Shown here in pieces: positions 6,102 to 13,500 of a stretch of DNA of 19,350 nucleotides. This stretch comes from Alphaproteobacteria bacterium UBA3002 (GTDB taxonomy: Bacteria; Pseudomonadota; Alphaproteobacteria; Rickettsiales; UBA3002), in NCBI GenBank assembly GCA_002346425.1, contig DDZS01000069.1, forward strand, positions 41,390 through 60,739, written 5' to 3'. The notes beneath the pieces are model-generated. The model made no database searches and was not told the DNA's origin. It saw only the letters and a list, made by a program, of their open reading frames with translations. The position numbers and the translations under genes were made by a program. Numbering within the stretch: position 1 is the stretch's first letter; every line of letters begins with the position of its first letter.

Positions 6102-6548
6102 TTAATGAACCGTACCAGAATCGCGACCGGGATCGTCGCCGTTTCCGGGGCCTCGGGCCATCACCAAAACGACTCCGCCGCCCTGAGCGGCCGTCGTTTC
6201 GAGCAGCGTAAGCAGATCGCCGTACCGCTCTTTGTGTGAGCGATGAAGCGCCGCCTTTGCGCGAGCGATATCCAGTGGCCGGAACAGGACATGGACGCAG
6301 TTGAGGATTTCAATCTCATCTTGAGGAGATGTTTGGACCGCGGCGAGCGCAGCAAAAATATCCTCTTCGGAGTATCCATCCTCCGGCATGCGCTCGGGAA
6401 GCGCGTTGACGACGGCAATTGTATTGTCGCGTATATTCCGCCAACAATCTCCATTGCCGCACTTGCAGTCGCTCTGTAGCGCTAGCCACAAAGCCTGCGC
6501 TTCTTTCGAATCGGCAAGCGGGAAGTTCATGTGATTGAAGTTGGGCAT
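6102..6548 (-). CDS. Unknown short helical protein with structured leader (unit 3)
   Basis: This 148-aa protein is not recognised. It has a cysteine cluster near residue 30, CKCGNGDCW (CxCx4C), and a later single Cys (ILNCVHV). The rest is acidic and helical, with a Gly-rich, low-complexity C-terminus (QGGGVVLVMARGPGNGDD). I chose ATG 6548 because GGAGG lies 5 nt upstream; the in-frame ATG 6560 sits before that ribosome-binding site. It has the shared promoter, a three-hairpin leader and its own terminator, like the genes at 3380 and 4058. The segment YSEEDIFAALAAVQTSPQDE followed by IEILNCVHVLFRPLDI lines up by eye with the corresponding part of the protein at 3380-3847, so a distant relationship is plausible but unproven. 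The cysteine cluster could bind metal; no family is known to me. Confidence 0.72.
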   Translation of the reverse strand: MPNFNHMNFPLADSKEAQALWLALQSDCKCGNGDCWRNIRDNTIAVVNALPERMPEDGYSEEDIFAALAAVQTSPQDEIEILNCVHVLFRPLDIARAKAALHRSHKERYGDLLTLLETTAAQGGGVVLVMARGPGNGDDPGRDSGTVH

Positions 6549-6575
6549 TTCTGCCTCCATTTAGTCGACAGCCCC

Positions 6576-6637
6576 ACTGAATGAACAGTAAGGCGTATCG
6601 ATGGCAAAGCCATCTATTTGCATCAAGGGACACAAAA
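6576..6637 (-). promoter_or_regulatory. Structured 5' leader, unit 3
   Basis: On the minus strand: hairpin 1 at 6636-6617, TTTGTGTCCCTTGATGCAAA, an 8-bp stem including G.U pairs with a CCTT loop starting 18 nt after the -10; hairpin 2 at 6614-6600, GATGGC TTT GCCATC; hairpin 3 at 6589-6576, ACTG TTCATT CAGT. This is the most diverged leader of the six but keeps every stem. Confidence 0.65.
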
Positions 6638-6646
6638 ATATGATGT

Positions 6647-6691
6647 ATTATAGTCTTAATCGCTGATAGCGAATGTGACACTTCGATGACA
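6647..6691 (-). promoter_or_regulatory. Shared-architecture promoter, unit 3
   Basis: On the minus strand: TGTCAT (6691-6686), 5 bp, TGTCAC (6680-6675), 22 bp, TATAAT (6652-6647). This is the best direct repeat of the nine. Confidence 0.7.
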
Positions 6692-7951
6692 TTACAATGG
6701 GACATATTTCTTGCCCGAGCGCGCTTCGTAGGCGGTGATGCAGGCGGGGATGACCTGATGGTAATAGAGTTGATACAAATGCGGCATGCAGAGCTGCGTG
6801 GCGGTGTGGCCCCATTTATTGACTTGCTGCGGGACGCGGGCCAGCGCTTCGACGCAGAGAATGGCCTCTTCGGCTTGGGGGTCGTCGCTGCGATAGGCGT
6901 CGGCCACGGGGGTCAGGTTGAACTGCATATCCTCCAAGCAGGCGACCAGCTGCGTCGCCCATAAATCATCCGAACCGTCGTCGGTCAGCGTGCGGCGTGG
7001 GAATTGGGCATAGAGGGCATGGCCGCGCGTGGCAGCGTCGCGGCGGATGCGCGCGCCAAGGCGGCGGGCACGCATTTCGGCAAATAGACGCGGCGGGCTT
7101 TTGGGCCGTTTATCGCGGTAGAAATGGACGGCGGCTTCGGCTTTCAGGCAAGCGACGATGGGATACTGCGTGGCCAGCTTTTTCCAGTCGGCGACCCGGG
7201 CGATATCGGCCAGACGCGCGTTGCGGGCGATGTCGGTGGCGCGGAAAGGTGCGGAGAGTTCGGCGCTGTGGCGCCCAATGACGCGGCCCGCGGCGTCGCG
7301 CTTTAAATCGGCATAATGGCCGAGTTCCTGCCCGCCGATGACCAGCATGCGCGCCAGGGCGGGAAAGCCGTCGGACGCGAAGGTTTTTTGTTCTTTTGAC
7401 GTGATAAATGGATGGCCGCCGCAGGAAATATAGACCGCCGCCCCATCGCCGGATACCGATTGTAGACCGCCCGTCCCCGCGAGTGATTCCCAGAAATGCA
7501 CCGGCTGCAACTCGGCGACGCTATGCGCGTAAGACACAAAAATCGCCACGCCTTCGAGCAGTGCCAGTTGCAGAATCACCGGCTCGCAGGCTTGCGTGAG
7601 CAGGCGCGCCACTTCCATCTCGCGGGCATGCGGAATGGTGCCGGAGATTTTGAGTTTATGCTGCAAGCGGTTGATAACTTCTTCCACCCCGCGCTTGCCC
7701 GCCGAACCGGGCAGGGTATCGGCAATCAGCCCTCGCGTCTGCGGTAACAGTTTCGGGTCATGCAGTTGGCGATAGGAAAAATGCCGGTCGAAATCGCTGC
7801 CCGAATGATAGACAAAGTTGCGCGCATCGTCCGTACTGATGCGCAACAGCCCGGAATGGACAATCTCCTCCGCCAGCGCTTCCAGCGCCGGTGGCATCGC
7901 CGCATGTGTCAGCGCAGGCCGGATGTGCAACAGGTCGTAACGATTCGCCAT
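6692..7951 (-). CDS. Unknown 419-aa protein with a QELGHxxD motif
   Basis: The family is not recognised. No signal peptide or membrane segment is evident. Residues 206-215 read GGQELGHYAD, which equals the metallopeptidase consensus HELGHxxD with the first His replaced by Gln; CGGHPF (177-182) and IGRHSAEL (225-232) are other His-containing patches. Whether it is a relic zincin, a different metal site or coincidence cannot be told. The C-terminal third is basic, then helical (LYQLYYHQVIPACITAYEA). ATG 7951 fits the predicted start; TATGCT lies only 6 nt upstream and TCGACT 17 bp before that, so the message may be leaderless. There is no Shine-Dalgarno. The stop overlaps the regulatory region of the gene at 6102-6548. 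Confidence 0.75.
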   Translation of the reverse strand: MANRYDLLHIRPALTHAAMPPALEALAEEIVHSGLLRISTDDARNFVYHSGSDFDRHFSYRQLHDPKLLPQTRGLIADTLPGSAGKRGVEEVINRLQHKLKISGTIPHAREMEVARLLTQACEPVILQLALLEGVAIFVSYAHSVAELQPVHFWESLAGTGGLQSVSGDGAAVYISCGGHPFITSKEQKTFASDGFPALARMLVIGGQELGHYADLKRDAAGRVIGRHSAELSAPFRATDIARNARLADIARVADWKKLATQYPIVACLKAEAAVHFYRDKRPKSPPRLFAEMRARRLGARIRRDAATRGHALYAQFPRRTLTDDGSDDLWATQLVACLEDMQFNLTPVADAYRSDDPQAEEAILCVEALARVPQQVNKWGHTATQLCMPHLYQLYYHQVIPACITAYEARSGKKYVPL

Positions 7952-8013
7952 AGTGCGAGCATAGGAGATGATGCGGCGTGAGTCGAGCCGTGAGAGGAAA
8001 TAAGGATAAAAGC

Positions 8014-8049
8014 TATACTTATCATTATACTATACCGAATTGTATCGGT
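8014..8049 (+). promoter_or_regulatory. Promoter region of the prepilin-like gene with dyad
   Basis: TATACT occurs at 8014-8019 and again at 8026-8031, followed by the inverted repeat ACCGA ATTGTA TCGGT (8034-8049). The dyad may be an operator at the transcript start or a leader hairpin. The YKTCAY direct repeat is absent. Confidence 0.4.
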
Positions 8050-8088
8050 GTTAATTATTCTTTTACTTTTTCGTGGTAGGCTAAAAGA

Positions 8089-8886
8089 ATGCTATTGAAA
8101 TCACATTCTCGCTCGGCCTTTTCGCTGGTGGAGTTGTCGATTGTTCTTGTCATCCTCGGCCTGTTGACCGGAGGTATTCTAACCGGGCAGTCCCTGATTC
8201 GTGCGGCGGAGTTGCGCAGTGTAGCAACCGAATTTCAGAAATACCACACCGCAGTGCAAAGCTTCCGCGATAAGTATTTTGCGCTACCGGGGGATATGCG
8301 TAACGCCACAGATTTTTGGGGACGGGCAGGTGGCACCACCGGCAGCGATTCAGCGTGTTATCAGTCGACATCAGGCACCGGAACGCAAACCTGTAATGGG
8401 GATGGCGAGGGGACGATCTTTTTAGGGGCTGGCGGGGAATATAACGAACGTTACACATTCTGGCAGCACCTCGCGAATGCAGGGCTGATCGAAGGCACGT
8501 ATACCGGCAAAGCAGGAGCTGGTGGTGCTTTAAATTCAATTCCCGGCACCAATGTACCGATTTCGCGCCTGAATCAGGCTTTGTGGTATGTCGAAACGCG
8601 CAGCGCTAGCGATAATACAAGTTATTACTTCAATAAAAATTACGGCAATTATTTGTTACTCGGGGGGGATATATCCATCAATCGACCGCATGGTACCATA
8701 GTGACGGCGGAAGAAATGTGGAATATCGATGTGAAGTTGGATGATGGGCGACCGGCTTATGGCAAGGTTATTGCCGGAAATTTTCTGACCTGCACGATGG
8801 CGACCGTCTACACGCAGCTGGATGTAGACTACCGGCTCAATAGTTCAGGCTCTGCGTGTAACATGTTCTTTTCTGGAGCGTATTAA
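8089..8886 (+). CDS. Prepilin-like protein with N-terminal methylation motif
   Basis: The 265-aa protein opens with a type IV pilin/pseudopilin signal: a short basic leader MLLKSHSRSA, then FSLVELSIVLVILGLLTGGIL. Phe at +1 and Glu at +5 after cleavage are standard, but the residue before the cleavage point is Ala, not the usual Gly. The mature part has the long alpha1 helix, QSLIRAAELRSVATEFQKYH, then Gly/Ser/Thr-rich beta regions with cysteine pairs (SACYQSTSG ... TQTCNGDG; FLTCTM ... GSACNMFF). No other pilus gene is nearby, so it is an orphan pseudopilin that must use machinery encoded elsewhere. The upstream region is AT-rich, with two TATACT elements and a dyad. The Shine-Dalgarno is weak (TAGG about 9 nt upstream). 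Confidence 0.85.
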   Translation: MLLKSHSRSAFSLVELSIVLVILGLLTGGILTGQSLIRAAELRSVATEFQKYHTAVQSFRDKYFALPGDMRNATDFWGRAGGTTGSDSACYQSTSGTGTQTCNGDGEGTIFLGAGGEYNERYTFWQHLANAGLIEGTYTGKAGAGGALNSIPGTNVPISRLNQALWYVETRSASDNTSYYFNKNYGNYLLLGGDISINRPHGTIVTAEEMWNIDVKLDDGRPAYGKVIAGNFLTCTMATVYTQLDVDYRLNSSGSACNMFFSGAY

Positions 8887-8918
8887 AGCTGCGTTAATAA
8901 CGCACGCCTGAGCAGCGC

Positions 8919-10541
8919 TTACCCTCGCGCATGTTCGGGACTTTTCAACGCTTCGTGCTGCAATTGGTCGACAGCAATGCTGGTGTGTGGCGTGGTGGAT
9001 TCTGCCGCTAGTGCGTTATGCATCAGGCGTTCGGCGAGTGCGCGGGTTTGCGGGGTAATGTGCAGGGGTGCGGTATGCTCGTGGAGTTCCAGCTCGTGCA
9101 TCGCTTGGCTTTGCGGGCGCAATTCCGGCTCGCCGGTTTCGGGGTTGATGGTGACAGTAATATTGCGCGAGATGGCGTTGATATGACCGGTCGGGTTCAG
9201 GTCGATCTCATATTCTTTGACCACGCGGCGTAGGTTCGCGTCGGTACGTTCCATTTTCATGACTTTTTTTACCTCATCAATGCCATAGCTGTTGGCGATT
9301 TCGATGAAGGCCATCGTCCATTCCGGTTCGCGGATTTTGATCAGGTCGTGACCCATCAGGTAGATGAATTTGGGGAACAGGAAATGCTCCGCATCTTCGG
9401 CGCGACCGGTTTCCTTATCAACGATGGGCGTGTGTTTGAAATTGTAGCTCTTATTCATCAGATCGGCGATACGCTCGAAAATCTTCTCACCCTGACCCCA
9501 GATGCGCACGCTTTCCGGATCGTTGGCGACGACGCGATCGAAGGCGTTATAGCGGTCGTATTTCAGGGTAAATTGCTGATACAAATTGACGATGTCGCTT
9601 TTCTTGATCGGGTCGCCGACACCATAATTCGGGTTGAGCTTGTCGTTGATGAACCACGAGAAGCTTTCCAGCATGGTCGGCTCGCGGCCCCAGACGTCAT
9701 AGGCCCACATCGCACCCCAGGCACCGATGGCGAGATCGCCCATCTGCATCGCGCGTAGGGCAGGGATATTCTTGACGAAAGGCAAGAGCGACACGCCGAC
9801 GCGCTGCGCCAGTTTCGTGCGGTAATTGCTGACGGTGGATTGAATGATGCGGTTGTCGGAAGCGAAAATGTCGTCATCCGTCACCAACGCGGGGTCTTTA
9901 TCCAACTCTAGCGCGGCCACTTCGGTATAGATCGAGCGGATATCGGCGAGCACGTTGCGTTCAACCTTATAGGTGTAGGCCAGCGAACCGATGCCGAGCG
10001 CGTTGTCATACAGCGTCTCAAACATCAGGCCATTTAAGCCACTACGGATATCGGCTTTGGAAATACCGGTCAGCCCCGCTTTGCCGGTTTTGGTATAGCG
10101 GTTCAGGTAATAGCGCAGGTTATTAAAGGCTTTGTCGCGACTCGAATCCCATTTGGTGTGCAGGCGCTGATTTTCCTGAAAGATTTTTTTGCCCAATGGG
10201 TTTTCGGCTAATTGTTCAAATAGCGCGTCAGCCTCGGTGGGAACGCCTTTCGGGAAGATGCTGTCTTTATGTTCGAGCAGTTGCGCCAGATTGGCTTCGA
10301 TTTCTTTGGTGGCAGCCGTAGCAAAGGCTTCGCGCAGCGGCTGTACCGGTTTGCGCAGCCAGCTCGGCGAGGCAGAGTCTGTTGCAGAATTGGAAAATGA
10401 ACGCAGCAAATAACGCGCTGGCAACAGGGCCAGAGCGAAGCGCACATCCCACGGCGTTTCATGCGGAATCTTCGTGGTATGCGTATGCGGCGGATTAAAT
10501 AGTCCGTTTTCATTCATTGTGTCAGAGTCCGTCAATCCCAT
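8919..10541 (-). CDS. Unknown 540-aa protein of the shared-promoter group
   Basis: The family is not recognised. There is no signal peptide; the N-terminal region is His/Pro/Thr-rich (NPPHTHTTKIPHETP), the middle is long and helical with aromatic patches (AIGAWGAMWAYDVWG, MLESFSWFINDKLNPNYGV), and the C-terminus again is His-rich (MHELELHEHTAPLH). HELEL is not a zincin motif (no HExxH). ATG 10541 has GGAAGGAAAG just upstream. The promoter at 10567-10611 has the shared direct repeat and TATACT, but no hairpin leader follows. It is divergent from the 127-aa gene at 10681. With the next three genes it forms a block of large unknown proteins, three of which carry the shared promoter, which suggests a common pathway. 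Antisense frames over this gene have no translation signals. Confidence 0.8.
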   Translation of the reverse strand: MGLTDSDTMNENGLFNPPHTHTTKIPHETPWDVRFALALLPARYLLRSFSNSATDSASPSWLRKPVQPLREAFATAATKEIEANLAQLLEHKDSIFPKGVPTEADALFEQLAENPLGKKIFQENQRLHTKWDSSRDKAFNNLRYYLNRYTKTGKAGLTGISKADIRSGLNGLMFETLYDNALGIGSLAYTYKVERNVLADIRSIYTEVAALELDKDPALVTDDDIFASDNRIIQSTVSNYRTKLAQRVGVSLLPFVKNIPALRAMQMGDLAIGAWGAMWAYDVWGREPTMLESFSWFINDKLNPNYGVGDPIKKSDIVNLYQQFTLKYDRYNAFDRVVANDPESVRIWGQGEKIFERIADLMNKSYNFKHTPIVDKETGRAEDAEHFLFPKFIYLMGHDLIKIREPEWTMAFIEIANSYGIDEVKKVMKMERTDANLRRVVKEYEIDLNPTGHINAISRNITVTINPETGEPELRPQSQAMHELELHEHTAPLHITPQTRALAERLMHNALAAESTTPHTSIAVDQLQHEALKSPEHARG

Positions 10542-10566
10542 CTTTCCTTCCCCATCCAGCCCTTGC

Positions 10567-10611
10567 AGTATAGCGGGTTCGTAGGGGCAACAGTGTGACG
10601 ATTGTGTGAAC
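10567..10611 (-). promoter_or_regulatory. Shared-architecture promoter of the 540-aa gene
   Basis: On the minus strand: GTTCAC (10611-10606), 5 bp, CGTCAC (10600-10595), 22 bp, TATACT (10572-10567). The repeat lies in the divergent region shared with the gene at 10681-11064, whose candidate -10 (TATACT, 10645-10650) is on the other side. Confidence 0.65.
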
Positions 10612-10680
10612 TCTTTTCTTAAAGATTTATTAACTATTTCCGCTTATACTGGAGGTAACGCTACAAGAAAGGCAGCTGCT

Positions 10681-11064
10681 ATGGTTGATGTATATTGCGA
10701 AAAGCCGGATGGTGAGATTACTCCGATGGATTCCGACGATATGGTCGCGGCACTCGACGAGACGCGCGACACGGTGAATGCGCAGCGTCAGGCCGCTGGC
10801 GGAGACGTGATGGGAATGTCGAATGATCAACTATTGCAACATCTGCAATTTTCACAAGCACTCGAAAACATTACAGAATTACAAAAGGATTTAGCGGGTC
10901 CGAACAGAGATAATACGTTGCTGGGCATTCGCGATGCTGCGATTCAACTGCAGGAAGCGGTGACGCAAAAGTCCGTCCCGCGCGAAGCCGACTTGGGCAA
11001 TATGGCCGTGCCGACCTGCGGCGCGTTGGCCACCAGCCTTGGTAATGAAATCCTGAAACGCTAA
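10681..11064 (+). CDS. Unknown 127-aa protein
   Basis: This small acidic, helical protein is not recognised: MVDVYCEKPDGEITPMDSDD, a Gln/Ala-rich centre (SNDQLLQHLQFSQALENITE), and a C-terminus VPTCGALATSLGNEILKR. There is no signal peptide. I prefer ATG 10681 (127 aa; AAAGG about 9 nt upstream) over an in-frame GTG at 10606 (152 aa), because a TATACT at 10645-10650 lies inside the extended version. If the longer form is right it begins MNSFLKDLLTISAY. Its stop is 3 bp from the stop of the convergent 659-aa gene, and it diverges from the 540-aa gene with a common regulatory region, so all three are probably functionally linked. Confidence 0.65.
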   Translation: MVDVYCEKPDGEITPMDSDDMVAALDETRDTVNAQRQAAGGDVMGMSNDQLLQHLQFSQALENITELQKDLAGPNRDNTLLGIRDAAIQLQEAVTQKSVPREADLGNMAVPTCGALATSLGNEILKR

Positions 11065-11067
11065 AGA

Positions 11068-13047
11068 TTAACGGAATGCGGCGCTGTCGGGCACGCTATG
11101 CTGATGCGCGAGTTGCGTCAGCAAGCCCTGCATTACGGGTTGTTCGATCCGCGCGGTAGGTTTCTCGCCAGCGAGCACCTGTTCCGGCGTATGTTCGACT
11201 GTTTTCAGCATATTGGGCAGCACAAAATCCGGCGGTAGGCCGAGATGTTGAATCGCCGGGTTCATGCCTGCGGTCTGCTCACGTATCTGCGCGACCGATT
11301 CTTTGATATAGGGCAGGTAAATGCCATGTACCGCTTCCAGCCATTCGGGCATCAGGAAATTGAGCGTGTCATGCTCACCGCGCATGGTGGCATATTCAAT
11401 CGCCCCGGCACGCGCGAAGACTTCTGCTGCACGTAATTCGGGGATAGGGTACCCGCGACGCAGTTTCGGGCTGTCGGGGTCGAGTTCGCTTAAAATCCGG
11501 TGCGCTTTGTCGCGCAGTGACAGCATCGCGTCGTCATGCGACATGCCTTTGGGTAGGGCTGCGGCCAGTGTGGCATCACCTTTGCCGAATTGCTCGGCGA
11601 GGTCGTTTTCGATGGCCTGGCGTTTGCCTTTATCGTGATTGGCCGATAGCCAGTCGTCGAGCTTGCCGCAAATCTGTTTTAGACGGTCGGCGCCTTGGAA
11701 GAATAATTGTTCGGAACGTTCCAACTGATCGGGCGTGACACTCGCCTGAAACATGGTGTGGAAGACTTCATGTTTCATGATTTCGTTCAGATATTCCGCG
11801 CGGTCCATATTGGAGGTCGCGATCAGACGCAGGCCGAAATTGTTGCGTTTGGTGAAGGGCAGCGACAGGTTGAAACCCAGCGGAGCCTGATTGCCCGGAT
11901 GCATCGCGGCTAGATTATTGCCGGAGGTGAACACAAATTCGGTGCCGGTGACTTTTAATGCGTCGCGCAACTCCTGCGGCAATTGGTCGAACAGGGCGAC
12001 GATTTCATTTTCTTTTTTCACCACATCCGCCGGCATTTTTTCCGGCAGGCTGCTGCCCGCTGACGAGACGAGCATCGTCATCACCGCGGTTTTTAAGATG
12101 ATCCCAAAGGCGACTTTGTCTTCGACGCTTTGAATATCCGGTAACTGGTTCTGCGGGTCGTTGCGGATTTCTTCCGGCAACGCGCTGATTTCCTGCGCGG
12201 CTTCATGGCCGATTTTCCAGCTTTCGATCACGTTATTGGCGATGCCGTGGCTAACGCGCGGATCATCCGCCATGTCGACCACTTGCGAAATTTCGTCGAC
12301 CAGCGTTGGGTCAATCTTGAAATGCTCGGCAAAGCCGTTGAGTCCGCCTTCCTGCAGCAGGTCGGTCAACTCTTTCAGCGACATATTCAGCTTGCGCGCG
12401 ATGCGGCCGGGAATAATGTCTTCTGGCCCGATTTCATGGACATAGGCATCCGGCCCGTCCGGGCGTCCGACGGTTTTCAATGCTTCATCGACCAGTAAAT
12501 AGAGCTTCGCCGCGTTGCGTCGCCATTCGCGCACTGCGGGCGGGATGTCGGGTCCGTCATTCAGAATTTTGGAAAGCGATGACCACGGCTTGTTATAGCG
12601 GTCTTTCCATTCGGCGATATCGGGGTGGGTGCCGTTTTTCTCTTCTTCGCCAATTTTGCGAATTGCTTGCTGTACGTCCTGCACGCGGGCATCTTGCGAG
12701 GTAAACACATGCGCGCCTAAGGTTGCGGCAATCGCGCCCTGCGGCATTTGCTCAAAGAAATCTGGGTAGGGCACCATCTGGTTACGCATCACGCGTCCCA
12801 GCAGCCGTTCGTGTTTCGCATGCGCGTCTTTATCGGTTTCCAAAGGCAGATCGCTGCGTTTGACTTGCAGAAAGCCCGGTAGGCCGAGCAGCGCACCATC
12901 TTCAATATACACCTGCGCGCGCAAATCTTCGCCCCGGGTGTTCAAGTCTTTCTGCGGACGACGAATCGGCGCTTTTCCAGCGGGTGCGCTGGCAAGCGGA
13001 TGCGGCGCATGGCCGGGTTTGGGTGAATCTGTTTCGGGCGTGCTCAT
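11068..13047 (-). CDS. Putative zincin-type metallopeptidase, 659 aa, unknown family
   Basis: A Pro/Lys/Arg-rich N-terminus (STPETDSPKPGHAPHPLASA ... PIRRPQKDLNTRG) precedes a large helical domain. Residues 426-430 read HEVFH in the context YLNEIMKHEVFHTMFQASV, the HExxH of zinc metallopeptidases. About 110 residues later AAEVFARAGAIEYATMRGEHD offers a candidate third ligand (Glu). A hydrophobic segment, FGIILKTAVMTMLVSSAGSSL (about 314-334), lies mid-protein; there is no signal peptide. I chose ATG 13047 (MSTPETD) over ATG 13062, because the latter is only 2 nt from the -10 and could not be on the transcript. The promoter at 13065-13108 is of the shared type; the leader would be about 10 nt with no clear Shine-Dalgarno. 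Protease activity is inferred from one motif only. Confidence 0.72.
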   Translation of the reverse strand: MSTPETDSPKPGHAPHPLASAPAGKAPIRRPQKDLNTRGEDLRAQVYIEDGALLGLPGFLQVKRSDLPLETDKDAHAKHERLLGRVMRNQMVPYPDFFEQMPQGAIAATLGAHVFTSQDARVQDVQQAIRKIGEEEKNGTHPDIAEWKDRYNKPWSSLSKILNDGPDIPPAVREWRRNAAKLYLLVDEALKTVGRPDGPDAYVHEIGPEDIIPGRIARKLNMSLKELTDLLQEGGLNGFAEHFKIDPTLVDEISQVVDMADDPRVSHGIANNVIESWKIGHEAAQEISALPEEIRNDPQNQLPDIQSVEDKVAFGIILKTAVMTMLVSSAGSSLPEKMPADVVKKENEIVALFDQLPQELRDALKVTGTEFVFTSGNNLAAMHPGNQAPLGFNLSLPFTKRNNFGLRLIATSNMDRAEYLNEIMKHEVFHTMFQASVTPDQLERSEQLFFQGADRLKQICGKLDDWLSANHDKGKRQAIENDLAEQFGKGDATLAAALPKGMSHDDAMLSLRDKAHRILSELDPDSPKLRRGYPIPELRAAEVFARAGAIEYATMRGEHDTLNFLMPEWLEAVHGIYLPYIKESVAQIREQTAGMNPAIQHLGLPPDFVLPNMLKTVEHTPEQVLAGEKPTARIEQPVMQGLLTQLAHQHSVPDSAAFR

Positions 13048-13064
13048 AAATTGTCTCAGCATTC

Positions 13065-13108
13065 AGTATACGAGAATCAGCGTCGCAGAGTATGAAGCTT
13101 TTGTGAAG
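13065..13108 (-). promoter_or_regulatory. Shared-architecture promoter of the HEVFH-protein gene
   Basis: On the minus strand: CTTCAC (13108-13103), 5 bp, CTTCAT (13097-13092), 21 bp, TATACT (13070-13065). The -10 ends 2 nt before ATG 13062, which excludes that codon and supports ATG 13047. Confidence 0.6.
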
Positions 13109-13120
13109 ATGTAGATGTTC

Positions 13121-13217
13121 TGTCCTCCGCCTTCGGCTCCAGACTTGGCCGCCGTGTTTTCTACTGAAAACACGGCGGCTGCGCCTTTCGGCGGCTGCGC
13201 CTTTCGGCGGCTCTTGG
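13121..13217 (+). repeat. Dispersed multi-hairpin repeat, copy 2
   Basis: CCGCCTTCGGCTCCAGACTT is followed by a perfect 14-bp hairpin, GCCGCCGTGTTTTC (13148-13161), loop TACT, and its exact complement (13166-13179), then the GGCTGCGCCTTTCGGCGGCT segment. A 16-nt unit, GGCGGCTGCGCCTTTC, is tandemly duplicated here but single in the other copies. The copies at 4555-4608 (reverse) and 19278-19350 share the order and the loop. Confidence 0.75.
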
Positions 13218-13260
13218 CAGGCGCACACGTGCTGTGTGCGTTTCTTCGTGCCTCTCCATC

Positions 13261-13341
13261 GTCATTGCCGGGCTTGACCCGGCAATCCAGAGCCACTTGC
13301 GCGAAACACTCTGGATTGCTTCGCTGCGCTCGCAATGACAG
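13261..13341. repeat. Composite palindromic repeat
   Basis: Two palindromes lie in one inverted arrangement: GTCATTGCCGGGCTTGACCC followed by GGCAATCCAG, and about 20 nt later CTGGATTGCTTCGCTGCGCT followed by CGCAATGACAG. The outer ends GTCATTGC and GCAATGAC are inverted repeats of each other. The 3' half resembles 4478-4510. The interval 13109-13448 contains only repeats (this one, copy 2 of the multi-hairpin repeat, and a GCCAGCGC-type hairpin near 13390); no gene is seen. Confidence 0.7.
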
Positions 13342-13448
13342 AGCATACCGATGGATCTAGTTCGAGTAGGCGAGCGTGCAACCACCAGCCAGCGCGAAGC
13401 GTTGGCGGAAATAATAGCGTCGTTAGCGCACGCAAAGACGACGCGTAT

Positions 13449-13492
13449 CTTCATGAAACTGTCACATTTGCGAACGTAGAGTTTGCTATACT
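13449..13492 (+). promoter_or_regulatory. Shared-architecture promoter of the 558-aa gene
   Basis: CTTCAT (13449-13454), 5 bp, TGTCAC (13460-13465), 21 bp, TATACT (13487-13492). The expected start site coincides with the ATG at 13501. Confidence 0.65.
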
Positions 13493-13500
13493 AAAACAGT

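Noticed and set aside
13121..13341. CRISPR array
   Set aside because: Repeats are palindromic and irregularly spaced, with no unit-length spacers and no cas gene.
13115..13360. Open frames on both strands across the repeats at 13121-13341
   Set aside because: They are translations of the repeats; similar frames arise at other repeat copies.
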